From Jeotgalibaca sp. MA1X17-3 (GTDB lineage Bacteria; Bacillota; Bacilli; Lactobacillales; Aerococcaceae): 64,000 bases of DNA. The stretch spans positions 992,001 to 1,056,000 of the forward strand of contig NZ_CP090983.1 in NCBI RefSeq assembly GCF_021513155.1, written 5' to 3'. The notes beneath the pieces are model-generated. The model did no database searches, had not been told where the DNA came from, and saw nothing but the letters and a program-made list of their open reading frames with translations. Position numbers and translations under genes: made by a program. Below, piece after piece: positions 18,749 through 27,797 of this stretch (positions within the stretch are counted from its first letter, which is position 1; each line of letters begins with the position of its first letter).

Positions 18749-19033
18749 ATAAACTTCTCCAATCTTACTATTAATTAGTACGCAATCAATTTCATAGACT
18801 AGTTCCAAATTTTTTTAAAATAATTTCAATAGAAAATGAATATCCAACTTCACACTTTAACATAGAAAGTCTGTTGATGAGAAGTTAATACCTTTTTCGT
18901 CTGATTAAACTGTAAAAAAATCTATAGAAATGATTCCTACAGATTAAATGGATCGTAGATGTTATACTTGAACATGTAATGTACAATTTTTATTATTTAT
19001 AGTTAAACATCTAATGTTGAAAGAGGTAGTCAT

Positions 19034-19663
19034 ATGAAACTTACCAAAGATGAAGTTTTAGATATTTTATCCAATGAATACCCAGAACCTACAACTGAAT
19101 TAAACTACACAAACATATTTAGTCTTTTAATTTCTGTTGTTTTATCTGCTCAAGCAACAGATATATCCGTAAATAAAGTAACGCCTGCTTTATTTGAAGC
19201 GTATCCAGATCCATATCACTTAGCAAAAGCAGATATAAAAGACGTAATGGAACTATTAAAAACAATTGGTTTATACAAAAACAAGTCTAAATTTATTATT
19301 GAAGCATCCCAAAAAATAGTAGAGGACTTTAATGGCGAAATCCCTCAAACAAGAGAAGAATTAGTGACGCTTCCGGGAGTGGGCCGAAAGACTGCTAATG
19401 TTGTATTGGCAGAAGGTTTTGGAATCCCGGCGATTGCTGTAGATACACATGTTTCAAGGGTAGCAAAACGATTAGGATGGGCTGATGAGAAAGATTCTGT
19501 AACGATCATCGAAAAAAAGTTAATGGAAATTATCCCCAAAGATCGATGGAGAGATGCTCATCATCAGCTATTACTTTTTGGAAGGTACTATTCAACAGCT
19601 AGAGATAAGAGAGATATTTATGACGTGTTACTTGAGGTAAAAGAAAAGCATAAAAATCTGTAG
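19034..19663 (+). CDS. nth: Endonuclease III (Nth) without the iron-sulfur cluster cysteines
   Basis: DNA glycosylase/AP lyase for oxidised pyrimidines; 209 residues. The helix-hairpin-helix LPGVGRKTANVV carries catalytic Lys119, and VDTHVSRVAKRLGW carries catalytic Asp137. The C-terminal region FGRYYSTARDKRD replaces the usual C-x6-C-x2-C-x5-C that holds the 4Fe-4S cluster, and the whole protein has no cysteine at all. Other frames in this stretch do not restore a cysteine cluster, so this is not a frameshift. AGAGGT before the ATG. The enzyme should still be catalytic, since some family members lack the cluster. Confidence 0.93.
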   Translation: MKLTKDEVLDILSNEYPEPTTELNYTNIFSLLISVVLSAQATDISVNKVTPALFEAYPDPYHLAKADIKDVMELLKTIGLYKNKSKFIIEASQKIVEDFNGEIPQTREELVTLPGVGRKTANVVLAEGFGIPAIAVDTHVSRVAKRLGWADEKDSVTIIEKKLMEIIPKDRWRDAHHQLLLFGRYYSTARDKRDIYDVLLEVKEKHKNL

Positions 19664-19666
19664 ATT

Positions 19667-19713
19667 GAAACAATGCTAGAAATCCAAATAATATGGGTTT
19701 CTAGCGTTGTTTT
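19667..19713. terminator. Terminator between nth and the CotH-like gene
   Basis: AAACAATGCTAGAAA and TTTCTAGCGTTGTTTT arms with one G-T pair, loop of about 14 bases, T-rich end. It can serve both converging genes. Confidence 0.7.
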
Positions 19714-19732
19714 GTAGATGTGGCTATTTTAA

Positions 19733-22467
19733 TCATTCTTTTATAAAAACAGCTTTTAATTCTACATCATCGACTGGGACAAGTTCTAAAAATGAGTTTT
19801 TAGAATCACTATCTTCCCAATGAGAGAATTGGTATCCTTCTTTTGCGATGGCTTCTATCGAAATAGGAACCATTTTAAAATATGTTCCGGACCACAGTGA
19901 ATTTTTTTCGTTTCCTGGTAAATCTTCCCTAATTTCCATTTTATTTAATCGGACATATCCAGATTCAGTTTCGTTGCTAACCGTTACTGAAATAGTACCC
20001 TCAATTTCAAACTCTTCCATCATAAATTCTCTTATAATAGAAGGACGTTCCTTAGCAAATAGTTTTTTTCTTTCAATATAGGACTGCCAGATTTCTTTAG
20101 AGGGGATGGAACCCCATTGTTCCAAATGGTAGTCAATTTCTTTATTTAACAAAGCAACTTTTTCATCCAATTTTTTATTGGCTGCCTGTTCATTTAAATA
20201 ACCATTTGCAATGTCGTTGAATCTTCCCAAAAATCTATTTTTAAATTCTTGGTTTCTCATAAGCTCACGGAACAAAAAGTTAGGCCAAGTCTCACTCCCA
20301 AGTCTTCCATCAAACTCATTCATAACGATTTTAATCGTATTATGCTCATGATTAAGTGGCTGTTGGTAGTGACCCCATAATTCATCTGAGCGGTAAAAAC
20401 CAAAGTCAGTATCATTTAACATCCAACGCCATCTTCCATCATGGCCGTAGGGTGCATCCTCGATGTATTCATCCGTATTCTTTCTCCAATACTTTATATT
20501 ATTTTGTGGCTAATCAGCATTTCCATAATAAATTTCGGTAGCAAACAAATCAATAAAGTTATCAAAGTCCATCATGGTTTCAATATGGTTTATATGCTCC
20601 TCTTCTTGAATGTTATTCTCTTCAATATATTGAAGCATTTCTTTATAATGATTAACATCTTTATTTTTACCCCGATATAATTCTGCATCATTTTCTAATA
20701 TGACGATATCATAACGATCCATGTCATAATGACTTTCTACATAATACTCATCGAGACGTTCACGAATATTTAAGATACCAAGATATTCACCGTTGAAAAA
20801 AATTACAGCAGGTTGATAGGCTTGGGTGTCAAAACTTTTAATTGGTTCGGAAAGTTCTTGCATAAATCCATCATTAAACATCGTCTGATCATTATCATTT
20901 CCAGAATTCCTTAAAATTAAATGCTTAAATGAGTCAACAAAACCTTCTGAATTATTTTTTTTGAGGGTTGAGAAAAAAACATTCTCAAAAGAATCTTTGG
21001 GTGAATATTCTGATTTTGCATATAGTCGAAAAGATTTTTGAGGATTTCCTCTTGACCAACCACCATGGATTCGAATCCCTGCATTTTGTGTTAATGAGAG
21101 GGTACCATTTGGTTCAAAATAATCAATATGAACTGGTCTTTCCCAATCACTACCTCTATTCATTGCATTTTTCTCTGTATAAATTCCTATTTCTTCATCG
21201 AATAAATGATCAGGATCTGTTACTAGTGAAAATACTGGTAGATTAAAGCGTTGGTTTATATTTGTAGCAGTGAAGTAAGATTTTGTAATCGTTTTGCTCC
21301 TTGCATTTTTTTCTGAAAGGATTTTTGCTCGTATAACCGTTGGGATATTTTCATTTTTCTTAATAGAGATTGGTGTATGGTAAAGGTGCGATTTTGAGGT
21401 GGGTTCTGATCCATCTAAGGTATAATAAATTTTTTTGTCTGTGTACTCAGTTGATAAATCTAATAGAAATGTGTTTGTATAAAAGCCTGTATCATGGGAA
21501 AAAGTAGGGGGATGTAAGGTGTGTAGGATTCGTAAAGGTCGTACTTCGCCTTTTAAAGCACCCTTACTTAAGAGTTCTTCAATAACGGATGGGTTAAAAT
21601 TTTCTATTCCTGTATCAATAGCATTCAGTTGCTGTAACTGATCAAAATTAGCTAGTAGTTGGATGTCTTCTAATTTTGTATTGCGCATAATGAAAGTTTC
21701 CAGATTGATGAGACTACTGATAGGATCTAATGACTCGATGGTAGGAATGGAGTGTATATTCAGGTAAGTCAATCTAGTCAGGTTACGCAGAGGTTCTAAC
21801 GATTTTATTTTGTTATTTCGAAGATTTAATTTTTCTAATCGATTTAAAGGTTCTAGGGGCTCGATAGACTCAAACTTATTTTCCCGAATATCTAGATTTT
21901 TTAAGGATGTAAGGCTAGAAAGTGGATTTAAATCTTTAATGTGATTATCTCTTAAATCGAGTTTCTTTAGAGAAATCATTGTACTAATTAAAGATATATC
22001 TTCGAGTTTGGTTGCTTCACCTTTTGAATCTCTCTTGACATTGTGTCGTAAGTCTAATTTTTCTAAGCTTAAAGAAGTGATTTCTTGAAAATTAATATCT
22101 TCTAAACGAGTTATTTCATTATTTCTAAGGTTTAAATCATCTAACTTAACCAGTTTCTTAAGAGGGGATACGCTTTTAACAAAATTGTTTTCTAGAGTTA
22201 ATTCTCGTAGTTCACTTAAACGTTCAATTCCATTCAAATTTTCAATATTTCTATTCGAAGCATCCAGTGTATGTAAACTTTGAATATCACTAGAGTAAAT
22301 TTTTCCTTCTTGCTTATCAATCGCATCTCTAATTGAATATTCCAGACCTACGTCTATAAATTCAAGATGTGAATCTGATTTGTAAGCTACAACAATAAAA
22401 ATAAAGAGAGCAGAAATGATTAAAGCTAATAGGGCTAACAGTTTAATTTTTTTATTTTTTTATTCAT
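19733..22467 (-). pseudogene. Large membrane-anchored LRR / chitobiase-like / CotH-kinase protein, disrupted twice
   Basis: Repaired, about 911 residues. An N-terminal signal anchor (KLLALLALIISALFIFIVV) is followed by roughly eight leucine-rich repeats of 22 to 26 residues with LDLRDNHIKDLNPLSSL-type units (about 80-320), a chitobiase/hexosaminidase C-terminal-like segment (IYYTLDGSEPTS), then a CotH-like domain (IRIHGGWSRGNPQKSFRLYAK, LRNSGND, YLGILNIRERLDEYYV). The ATG at 22467 has AAGGAGG upstream. The frame breaks in a T7 run (22447-22453, A7 in the gene) ten codons in, and a TAG stands at 20510-20512 where TGG would give GNADWPQNNIKYW as in CotH proteins. The CotH family includes protein kinases of spore coats; here a surface role is likely. 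A C-terminal domain beginning ISVTVSNETESGYV has an InlB B-repeat-like ending. Confidence 0.82.
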
Positions 22468-22759
22468 AATTTCCTCCTTGTAATCATTTTCTAATAGGGA
22501 AGTGAATTATCAAAATATAAAATAAATTAGTAAAGAATAAATAGTGTTATATATATCTATGATACTAAATTAGATGAATAAAAGATACTTGTAACAGTTG
22601 GTACTCGTATAATACTAAAAAAATATGGTAAAATAATAGAAACAAGTCGTTTGAATCCTAAGTAGGCTATTCGGCAACAAAGGTTAATAGCTAAAAAAAC
22701 AATGTAAGCGTATTTATTTAAGTAGGTAGATACATTGGTCAAAGAATTAGGAGGCAATT

Positions 22760-23803
22760 ATGAGTACAATACATGAGTTAAAAGCAACGGTTGAAACTGT
22801 CAAATGGGGTTACTACGATAATTCTTGGAAACCTGTTTTACAAATTGAATCAGGTGATTTTGTTGATATAGAAGCTTTGAACCATCAATCAGGTGATGCA
22901 CCCGATTTATTATTTGATGAGTCAATTAAAGCCATATATGACTTCAATGTTGGAAGACATATGGGAGATCACTTAATAACCGGTCCTATTTATGTGAAAG
23001 ATGCTAAACCAAACGACATTATTGAAATGAGAATGATAGATGCTAAACCTAGAATGAATTATGGTTCGAACGTGATTGCAAACTGGGGTAACTTGTCAAA
23101 TGAATTTAATCGTGAAGAGACTATCTTCATTTATGAAGCAGATCCGGAAAAAGGAATTACGTATCCAATTTTTAAGTATAGATATCCTAGACCAATTAAC
23201 GCTCCAGGACTAGTAACAATACCAGGTACAGTAGAAAGAATTCCTATTCTTGAAAAGTTAACGATTCCTATGAATATGTTTTTTGGAGTTGCGGGAGTAC
23301 TACCTGCAAAAAAAGGGAAAATCCACTCGCTTCCTCCTTACGAATTTGGTGGAAATGTTGATAATAAAAATTTTGTAGTCGGAACCTCTATGTATTATAA
23401 AGTTCAAGTAGAAGGTGCAGGTATTTATGTGGGAGACAGCCATTTTGCACAAGGAGATGGTGAGCTTAGTGGAACGGCAATAGAGGGAAGTGTAAATGGG
23501 CGTATCCAAATTATTCTCCATAAAAATAAACAACTATTCAGAAATCAAATACTTGAATCAGATACACATTGGGAAACCCATGGATACGGTTATACCTTAG
23601 ATTTAGCTAATCATGAAGCGGCGTTAGAAGCAGTTGATTTTCTTACCCATCGATTTAATATTACAAGGGAGCTGGCGTATTCAACTTTAAGTGTAAAAGC
23701 AGATTTCCATGTAACACAAGTCTCCAATCGTATCGTGGGAGTTCACTGTAGAATTTTGAAAGAAGCTTATAAGGAATTAGAAATTAGTAAAGAATCTATT
23801 TGA
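22760..23803 (+). CDS. Acetamidase/formamidase family protein
   Basis: A 347-residue amidohydrolase of the FmdA/AmdA family, which releases ammonia from small amides. Typical stretches: VLQIESGDFVDIEALNH, HLITGPIYVKDAKPNDIIEM and, later, GNVDNKNFVVGTSMYYKVQVEGAGIYVGDSHFAQGDGE-type metal-binding DxHxxQGDGE (residues about 235-243). AGGAGG is 7 bases before the ATG. It stands alone between divergent genes and has its own terminator. Physiological substrate unknown. Confidence 0.9.
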   Translation: MSTIHELKATVETVKWGYYDNSWKPVLQIESGDFVDIEALNHQSGDAPDLLFDESIKAIYDFNVGRHMGDHLITGPIYVKDAKPNDIIEMRMIDAKPRMNYGSNVIANWGNLSNEFNREETIFIYEADPEKGITYPIFKYRYPRPINAPGLVTIPGTVERIPILEKLTIPMNMFFGVAGVLPAKKGKIHSLPPYEFGGNVDNKNFVVGTSMYYKVQVEGAGIYVGDSHFAQGDGELSGTAIEGSVNGRIQIILHKNKQLFRNQILESDTHWETHGYGYTLDLANHEAALEAVDFLTHRFNITRELAYSTLSVKADFHVTQVSNRIVGVHCRILKEAYKELEISKESI

Positions 23804-23816
23804 TAAAAGTAAATCA

Positions 23817-23854
23817 AAGTCTTTCCATTCTAAAAAAATGGAAGGGCTTTTTTT
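23817..23854 (+). terminator. Terminator after the acetamidase gene
   Basis: Arms AAGTCTTTCCATT and ATGGAAGGGCTT around a TAAAAAA loop, then T6. Confidence 0.8.
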
Positions 23855-24020
23855 ATATTGTTCTGAACCGTTCTAAATATGAAAATGGGTAAAAATTTTA
23901 TTCATATAAAGTGCTTTTTCAATCAACACTTGGTAAAATAGCGTTGATATAACTTTGCTGATTAATCTTTTATAAGTTTAGACAAAGGAATTCTTTTAAT
24001 AAAATCGAGGAGGAGATTTT

Positions 24021-24881
24021 ATGAAGTGGAAGGGCAGAAGAAAAAGCTCGAATGTTCAAGATAGGCGTGGAATGAGTACGGGAGGAAAAGTTGTTGGTGG
24101 AGGAATAGGGGGAATCGGACTTCTTTTTGTTATTGTTTTTACTTTATTCGGAGGAGATCCTTCTGCGATTTTAAATAATCAATCAGTGAATACCCCTCAG
24201 CAACAAACGGTGCCCTATACAGAAAATGAAGAAGAAAAAGAGCTATCAGACTTTGTCGCGGTTGTTCTTGCGGATACGGAAGATGTTTGGAGCCAAGTGT
24301 TTGAAGAAAATGGGATAAATTATGAAGAACCTTCTTTAGTTCTTTTTACTAAAAGTGTGCAATCAGCTTGTGGTGTAGCGGGCTCTTCAACTGGACCATT
24401 CTATTGCCCAGTGGATCAACAACTGTATATTGATTTGAGTTTTTACAATGAATTAGTACAAAAATTCCAAGCCCCAGGAGATTTTGCAATGGCATATGTA
24501 GTGGCTCATGAAGTCGGTCATCATGTTCAAAAATTATTAGGAGTTTCAGACCAAGTTCAAGGACTTCGAGGACAGTTGAGTGAGAAAGAATTTAATAGAT
24601 ACTTAAAACGCTTGGAATTACAAGCAGATTATTATGCTGGTGTATGGGCACATTTTGAACAAGAATTCGATTACTTAAATGAAGGCGATATCGAAGAAGC
24701 AATGAATGCAGCCTCCGCGGTAGGGGACGATCGAATCCAAAAAGCAGCACAAGGGTATGTAGTTCCTGATAGTTTTACGCATGGAACTTCCGAACAACGA
24801 ATGAGATGGTTCAAGAAAGGATTTGAATCTGGAAATTTAAAAGATGGCAACACATTTGATGTAACCGATAGTGAGTTATAA
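24021..24881 (+). CDS. Neutral zinc metallopeptidase, YpfJ family
   Basis: A 286-residue membrane-anchored protein. The N-terminus (MKWKGRRKSSNVQDRRG) is basic; a helix about residues 27-48 anchors it (GGGIGGIGLLFVIVFTLFGG). The extracellular domain has the HExxH zincin motif as VVAHEVGHHVQK and a downstream ELQADYYAGVWAH, which supplies the third zinc ligand in the YpfJ/zinc_peptidase family. Conserved CGVAGSSTGPFYCP matches the family's paired cysteines. AGGAGGAG before the ATG. Substrate unknown. Confidence 0.9.
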   Translation: MKWKGRRKSSNVQDRRGMSTGGKVVGGGIGGIGLLFVIVFTLFGGDPSAILNNQSVNTPQQQTVPYTENEEEKELSDFVAVVLADTEDVWSQVFEENGINYEEPSLVLFTKSVQSACGVAGSSTGPFYCPVDQQLYIDLSFYNELVQKFQAPGDFAMAYVVAHEVGHHVQKLLGVSDQVQGLRGQLSEKEFNRYLKRLELQADYYAGVWAHFEQEFDYLNEGDIEEAMNAASAVGDDRIQKAAQGYVVPDSFTHGTSEQRMRWFKKGFESGNLKDGNTFDVTDSEL

Positions 24882-24895
24882 ACGAATACGTATCG

Positions 24896-24935
24896 AAAGA
24901 CCACAAACTGTATATACAGTTTGTGGTCTTTTTTG
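24896..24935 (+). terminator. Terminator after the zinc peptidase gene
   Basis: Near-perfect hairpin AAAGACCACAAACTGTATA / TATACAGTTTGTGGTCTTT followed by T6. Confidence 0.85.
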
Positions 24936-24954
24936 TGTAAGGAACAAGTAACTA

Positions 24955-24983
24955 TTGACAAATTAAGTTTTTAATTTTAGTAT
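24955..24983 (+). promoter_or_regulatory. Sigma-A promoter of the ars operon
   Basis: TTGACA (24955-24960), 17-base spacer, TAGTAT (24978-24983). The ArsR operator is likely downstream in the A-T-rich segment before 25020, though no perfect inverted repeat is obvious. Confidence 0.65.
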
Positions 24984-25030
24984 ATGAGTACATTCGATTA
25001 TAGTAATACAGAAAGGTGAAATGATATTCT

Positions 25031-25408
25031 ATGGAAAAATTATTCAAAGTATTAGGTGATGAAAATAGACTCCGAATTATTAACTTACTTTGTAAAGGAG
25101 AATTGTGTGTTTGTGATATTGAAGAAATTTTAAATACTACTCAATCTAATGTTTCTCGACATTTAACAAAACTCCGAAATGAAGAGGTCGTTATTTTTGA
25201 AAAAAGATCTCAATGGGCATATTATCAAATAAATCCAGTATTTATTGAAAATAATACATTCCTGTATCAATATTTACTTGAGAAAATGAATGAGAATGAA
25301 AAGTTTAAGAGTGATCTCGAAAGATTATTGAAATATGAAGAAAACGAATCTGATTGTGATAAAAACACTGAAAAAATATCTATAGATACAAAAAGTAAGG
25401 AGAGATGA
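25031..25408 (+). CDS. arsR: ArsR/SmtB-family arsenic-responsive repressor
   Basis: A 125-residue winged-helix repressor. The metal-sensing ELCVCDIEEIL pair of cysteines is the ArsR signature in helix alpha-3, and TQSNVSRHLTKLRNEEVV is the recognition helix. AAAGGTG precedes the ATG. It overlaps the transporter gene. The family releases DNA on binding As(III) or Sb(III), so arsenic autoregulation of the operon is expected. Clear membership in the arsR-acr3-arsC operon supports this. Confidence 0.93.
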   Translation: MEKLFKVLGDENRLRIINLLCKGELCVCDIEEILNTTQSNVSRHLTKLRNEEVVIFEKRSQWAYYQINPVFIENNTFLYQYLLEKMNENEKFKSDLERLLKYEENESDCDKNTEKISIDTKSKER

Positions 25409-25410
25409 AA

Positions 25411-26468
25411 ATGGTGAAAAAAGGGGAAAATGGCGGAATTGGCTTTTTTGAAAGGTATCTGACTATCTGGGTAGCAATATGTATGGTGATTGGAGTATTC
25501 ATTGGGGTATATATTCCTGCTATTCCAGAGTTCTTGAGTAATTTTGAATATGCGAATGTTTCAGTTCCAGTTGCTATTTTAATATGGCTGATGATTTATC
25601 CGATGATGTTAAAAATTAATTTTCAAAGTATCAAAAAGGTTGGTGAAAACCCAAGAGGACTAGTTATTACGTGGATATCAAATTGGTTGATTAAACCATT
25701 TAGTATGTATCTATTAGCTTTGTTTTTCTTTACTGTTGTTTTTAAAGATCTTATTTCACCTGAATTAGCGAAAGAGTATCTTGCAGGTGCCGTTCTTTTA
25801 GGAGCAGCTCCTTGTACAGCAATGGTATTTGTTTGGAGCTATCTAATTAAAGGAAATCCTGCATATACTCTCGTGCAAGTAGCAACAAATGATCTTATTA
25901 TTTTAATTGCTTATGTTCCTATCGTAGGGGTCTTGTTAGGAATAAGTGATATTGCCATTCCGTGGTTGACATTATTCTTGTCGGTTCTATTGTTTGTGGT
26001 AGTCCCTTTAAGTGCAGGAGTTATTTCAAGAATTGTAATCACTAAAAATAAAGGGGAAGAATACCTTGAAAAAAGTTTATTCCTAAATTTAAAAATGTGA
26101 CAACAACGGGATTGTTACTAACCTTGATTATTATCTTTTCTTTCCAAGGGCAAGTAATTGTAGATAACCCACTTAATATCTTATTGATTGCTATCCCATT
26201 AATTATTCAAACATTCTTCATCTTTTTTGTTGCTTATTTATGGGCAAAAGCATGGAAATTACCTCATAATGTTGCTGTTCCTGCTGGAATGATAGGCGCA
26301 TCAAATTTCTTTGAACTAGCAGTAGCAGTAGCTATTTCTATTTTTGGCTTAGGGTCTGGGGCAGCGTTGGCGACCGTTGTTGGGGTATTGGTAGAAGTAC
26401 CTGTTATGCTTCAATTAGTAAAAATAGCAAATCGTACTAGAAAATGGTTTCCAGAAACTGTAGAATAA
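25411..26468 (+). pseudogene. acr3: Arsenite efflux permease Acr3, frameshifted
   Basis: Transporter that expels As(III); about 352 residues when repaired, with ten helices. The conserved cysteine lies in GAAPCTAMVFVWSYL and the conserved acidic residue in GASNFFELAVAVAI. The frame breaks in an A6 run (26069-26074); one extra A gives EKKFIPKFKNVTTTGLLL and joins both parts. I prefer ATG 25411, 7 bases after AAGGAGA, over ATG 25405. As written the product stops at 26100 after 229 residues without the last helices, which would leave arsenite efflux inactive unless the indel is an error. Confidence 0.9.
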
Positions 26469-26508
26469 AAGAAAATATAGTAGAATTTAAATTTGAAAGG
26501 ATGAGAAG

Positions 26509-26910
26509 ATGAAGACGAAAGTAGCATTTATTTGTATCCATAACTCATGCCGATCTCAAATGGCAGAAGGTTTGGCAAGACAGTTCGGAAGCGATATTTT
26601 AGAAAGCTATTCAGCCGGAACAGAAGAATATCCAGAAGTAAAACCTTTAGCGGTAGAGGTTATGGAAGAAAAAGGAATCTCCATGGATAAACAGTATCCA
26701 AAGCTTTTAACAGATATACCAGCAGAGGTAGATATTTTGATTACGATGGGTTGTGGTGTGGAGTGTCCATATGTTCCAGCTCGACATCGAGAAGATTGGG
26801 GTCTAGAAGATCCTTCCGGAGGACCGATAGAGGACTTCCGAGATACTAGAGATTTAATTGAAGAAAAAGTAAAAGATTTGATTGAAAGAATTAAAAATAA
26901 GGAAATCTAA
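26509..26910 (+). CDS. arsC: Arsenate reductase, thioredoxin-coupled (low-molecular-weight phosphatase type)
   Basis: A 133-residue LMW-PTP-fold enzyme that reduces As(V) to As(III). The catalytic P-loop is CIHNSCRSQMAEG (C-x5-R), and the redox cysteines typical of the thioredoxin type occur as MGCGVECP (two cysteines about 72 and 85 residues further on). The C-terminal WGLEDPSGGP is a family signature for the acidic proton donor. AAAGGATG before the ATG. It completes the ars operon and is followed by a terminator. Confidence 0.93.
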   Translation: MKTKVAFICIHNSCRSQMAEGLARQFGSDILESYSAGTEEYPEVKPLAVEVMEEKGISMDKQYPKLLTDIPAEVDILITMGCGVECPYVPARHREDWGLEDPSGGPIEDFRDTRDLIEEKVKDLIERIKNKEI

Positions 26911-26929
26911 AAAGAAAATAAATCTTTGA

Positions 26930-26966
26930 AAAAAACCATAACTAATAGTTAGTTATGGTTTTTTTA
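26930..26966 (+). terminator. Terminator after arsC
   Basis: Perfect palindrome AAAAAACCATAACTA / TAGTTATGGTTTTTT, ending in T7. Confidence 0.85.
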
Positions 26967-26991
26967 ATAAACAATATTGGAGGAATCCTAC

Positions 26992-27702
26992 TTGTCAAAC
27001 TTCTTTATTTCCCTATCAATACCTATACTTTACTGTTTAATAGCTATAATTTTAGTATTCTTGTTTCGAATGATTCTCATTTATTATTTTTACCAAAAAT
27101 CTTCCTACAAAGAAGCGACTGGAGAGAATTTTTTTAAATTAATAACTAATAAAGGTTTATATGGTGAGTTTTTGATTTTCAGGAAATTAGAAAAATATCC
27201 AGAGCCAAAAAGGATTTTAGCTAATATCTATTTGGAAAAAGGAAAAGGAACTACTGAAATTGATTTAATAATGATTAGTACAAACGGTATTTATGTAATT
27301 GAATCAAAAAATTATGGCGGAAAAATATATGGTAGCGATAAAAACAAACGATGGACTCAATATCTTAATGGAAAAAAATTTAATTTTTTTAATCCAGTTT
27401 GGCAAAATTCAGCTCATATTAGTGCTTTGGAAGATTATATTGGAATGAAAGATTCTGCTATAGTGCATTCTTATCTTGTATTCAGTGATCGAAGTGACTT
27501 GAAAAGAATAGAAATTACTACATCAAAGGTTACTGTATTACAAACTAGAAATCTATTACGAGTCTTAGCAAAAGAGAAAAGTATGGATGTCTTAACGATA
27601 GACGAAATGGAACAGTATTACGAGAAATTGAAGAAATGTACACTTGTTGATGATAGAAAGAAACAAGAACATATTGAATACGTTCGACAAAGAGTGAAAT
27701 AG
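26992..27702 (+). CDS. Membrane-anchored NERD-domain protein
   Basis: A 236-residue protein with one N-terminal membrane segment (ISLSIPILYCLIAIILVFLF) and a cytoplasmic NERD (nuclease-related) domain: YGEFLIFRKLEKY, GTTEIDLIMISTNGIYVIESKNYGGKIYG, and WTQYLNGKKFNFFNPVWQN. The conserved Glu, Asp, and Glu-x-Lys match the nuclease-fold core. TTG at 26992 is chosen because GGAGG lies 8 bases upstream. Activity not shown for most relatives. It stands alone between two hairpins. Confidence 0.88.
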   Translation: MSNFFISLSIPILYCLIAIILVFLFRMILIYYFYQKSSYKEATGENFFKLITNKGLYGEFLIFRKLEKYPEPKRILANIYLEKGKGTTEIDLIMISTNGIYVIESKNYGGKIYGSDKNKRWTQYLNGKKFNFFNPVWQNSAHISALEDYIGMKDSAIVHSYLVFSDRSDLKRIEITTSKVTVLQTRNLLRVLAKEKSMDVLTIDEMEQYYEKLKKCTLVDDRKKQEHIEYVRQRVK

Positions 27703-27726
27703 GATCTATTAAGGTAACGATAAAGC

Positions 27727-27779
27727 TAAACAGGTCCAAAGAAAGTAGTCTAAAATACTACCTTCTTTGGACCTGTTTA
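27727..27779. terminator. Bidirectional terminator between the NERD gene and prs
   Basis: AACAGGTCCAAAGAA and TTCTTTGGACCTGTTT outer arms with an inner AGTAGT/ACTACC pairing. Serves both converging transcripts. Confidence 0.8.
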
Positions 27780-27797
27780 TGATAATTTTTTATTGAT

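Noticed and set aside
19540..19663. Frameshift at the end of nth as the reason for the missing cysteines
   Set aside because: Neither alternative frame contains the spaced cysteines; the open frame ends naturally.
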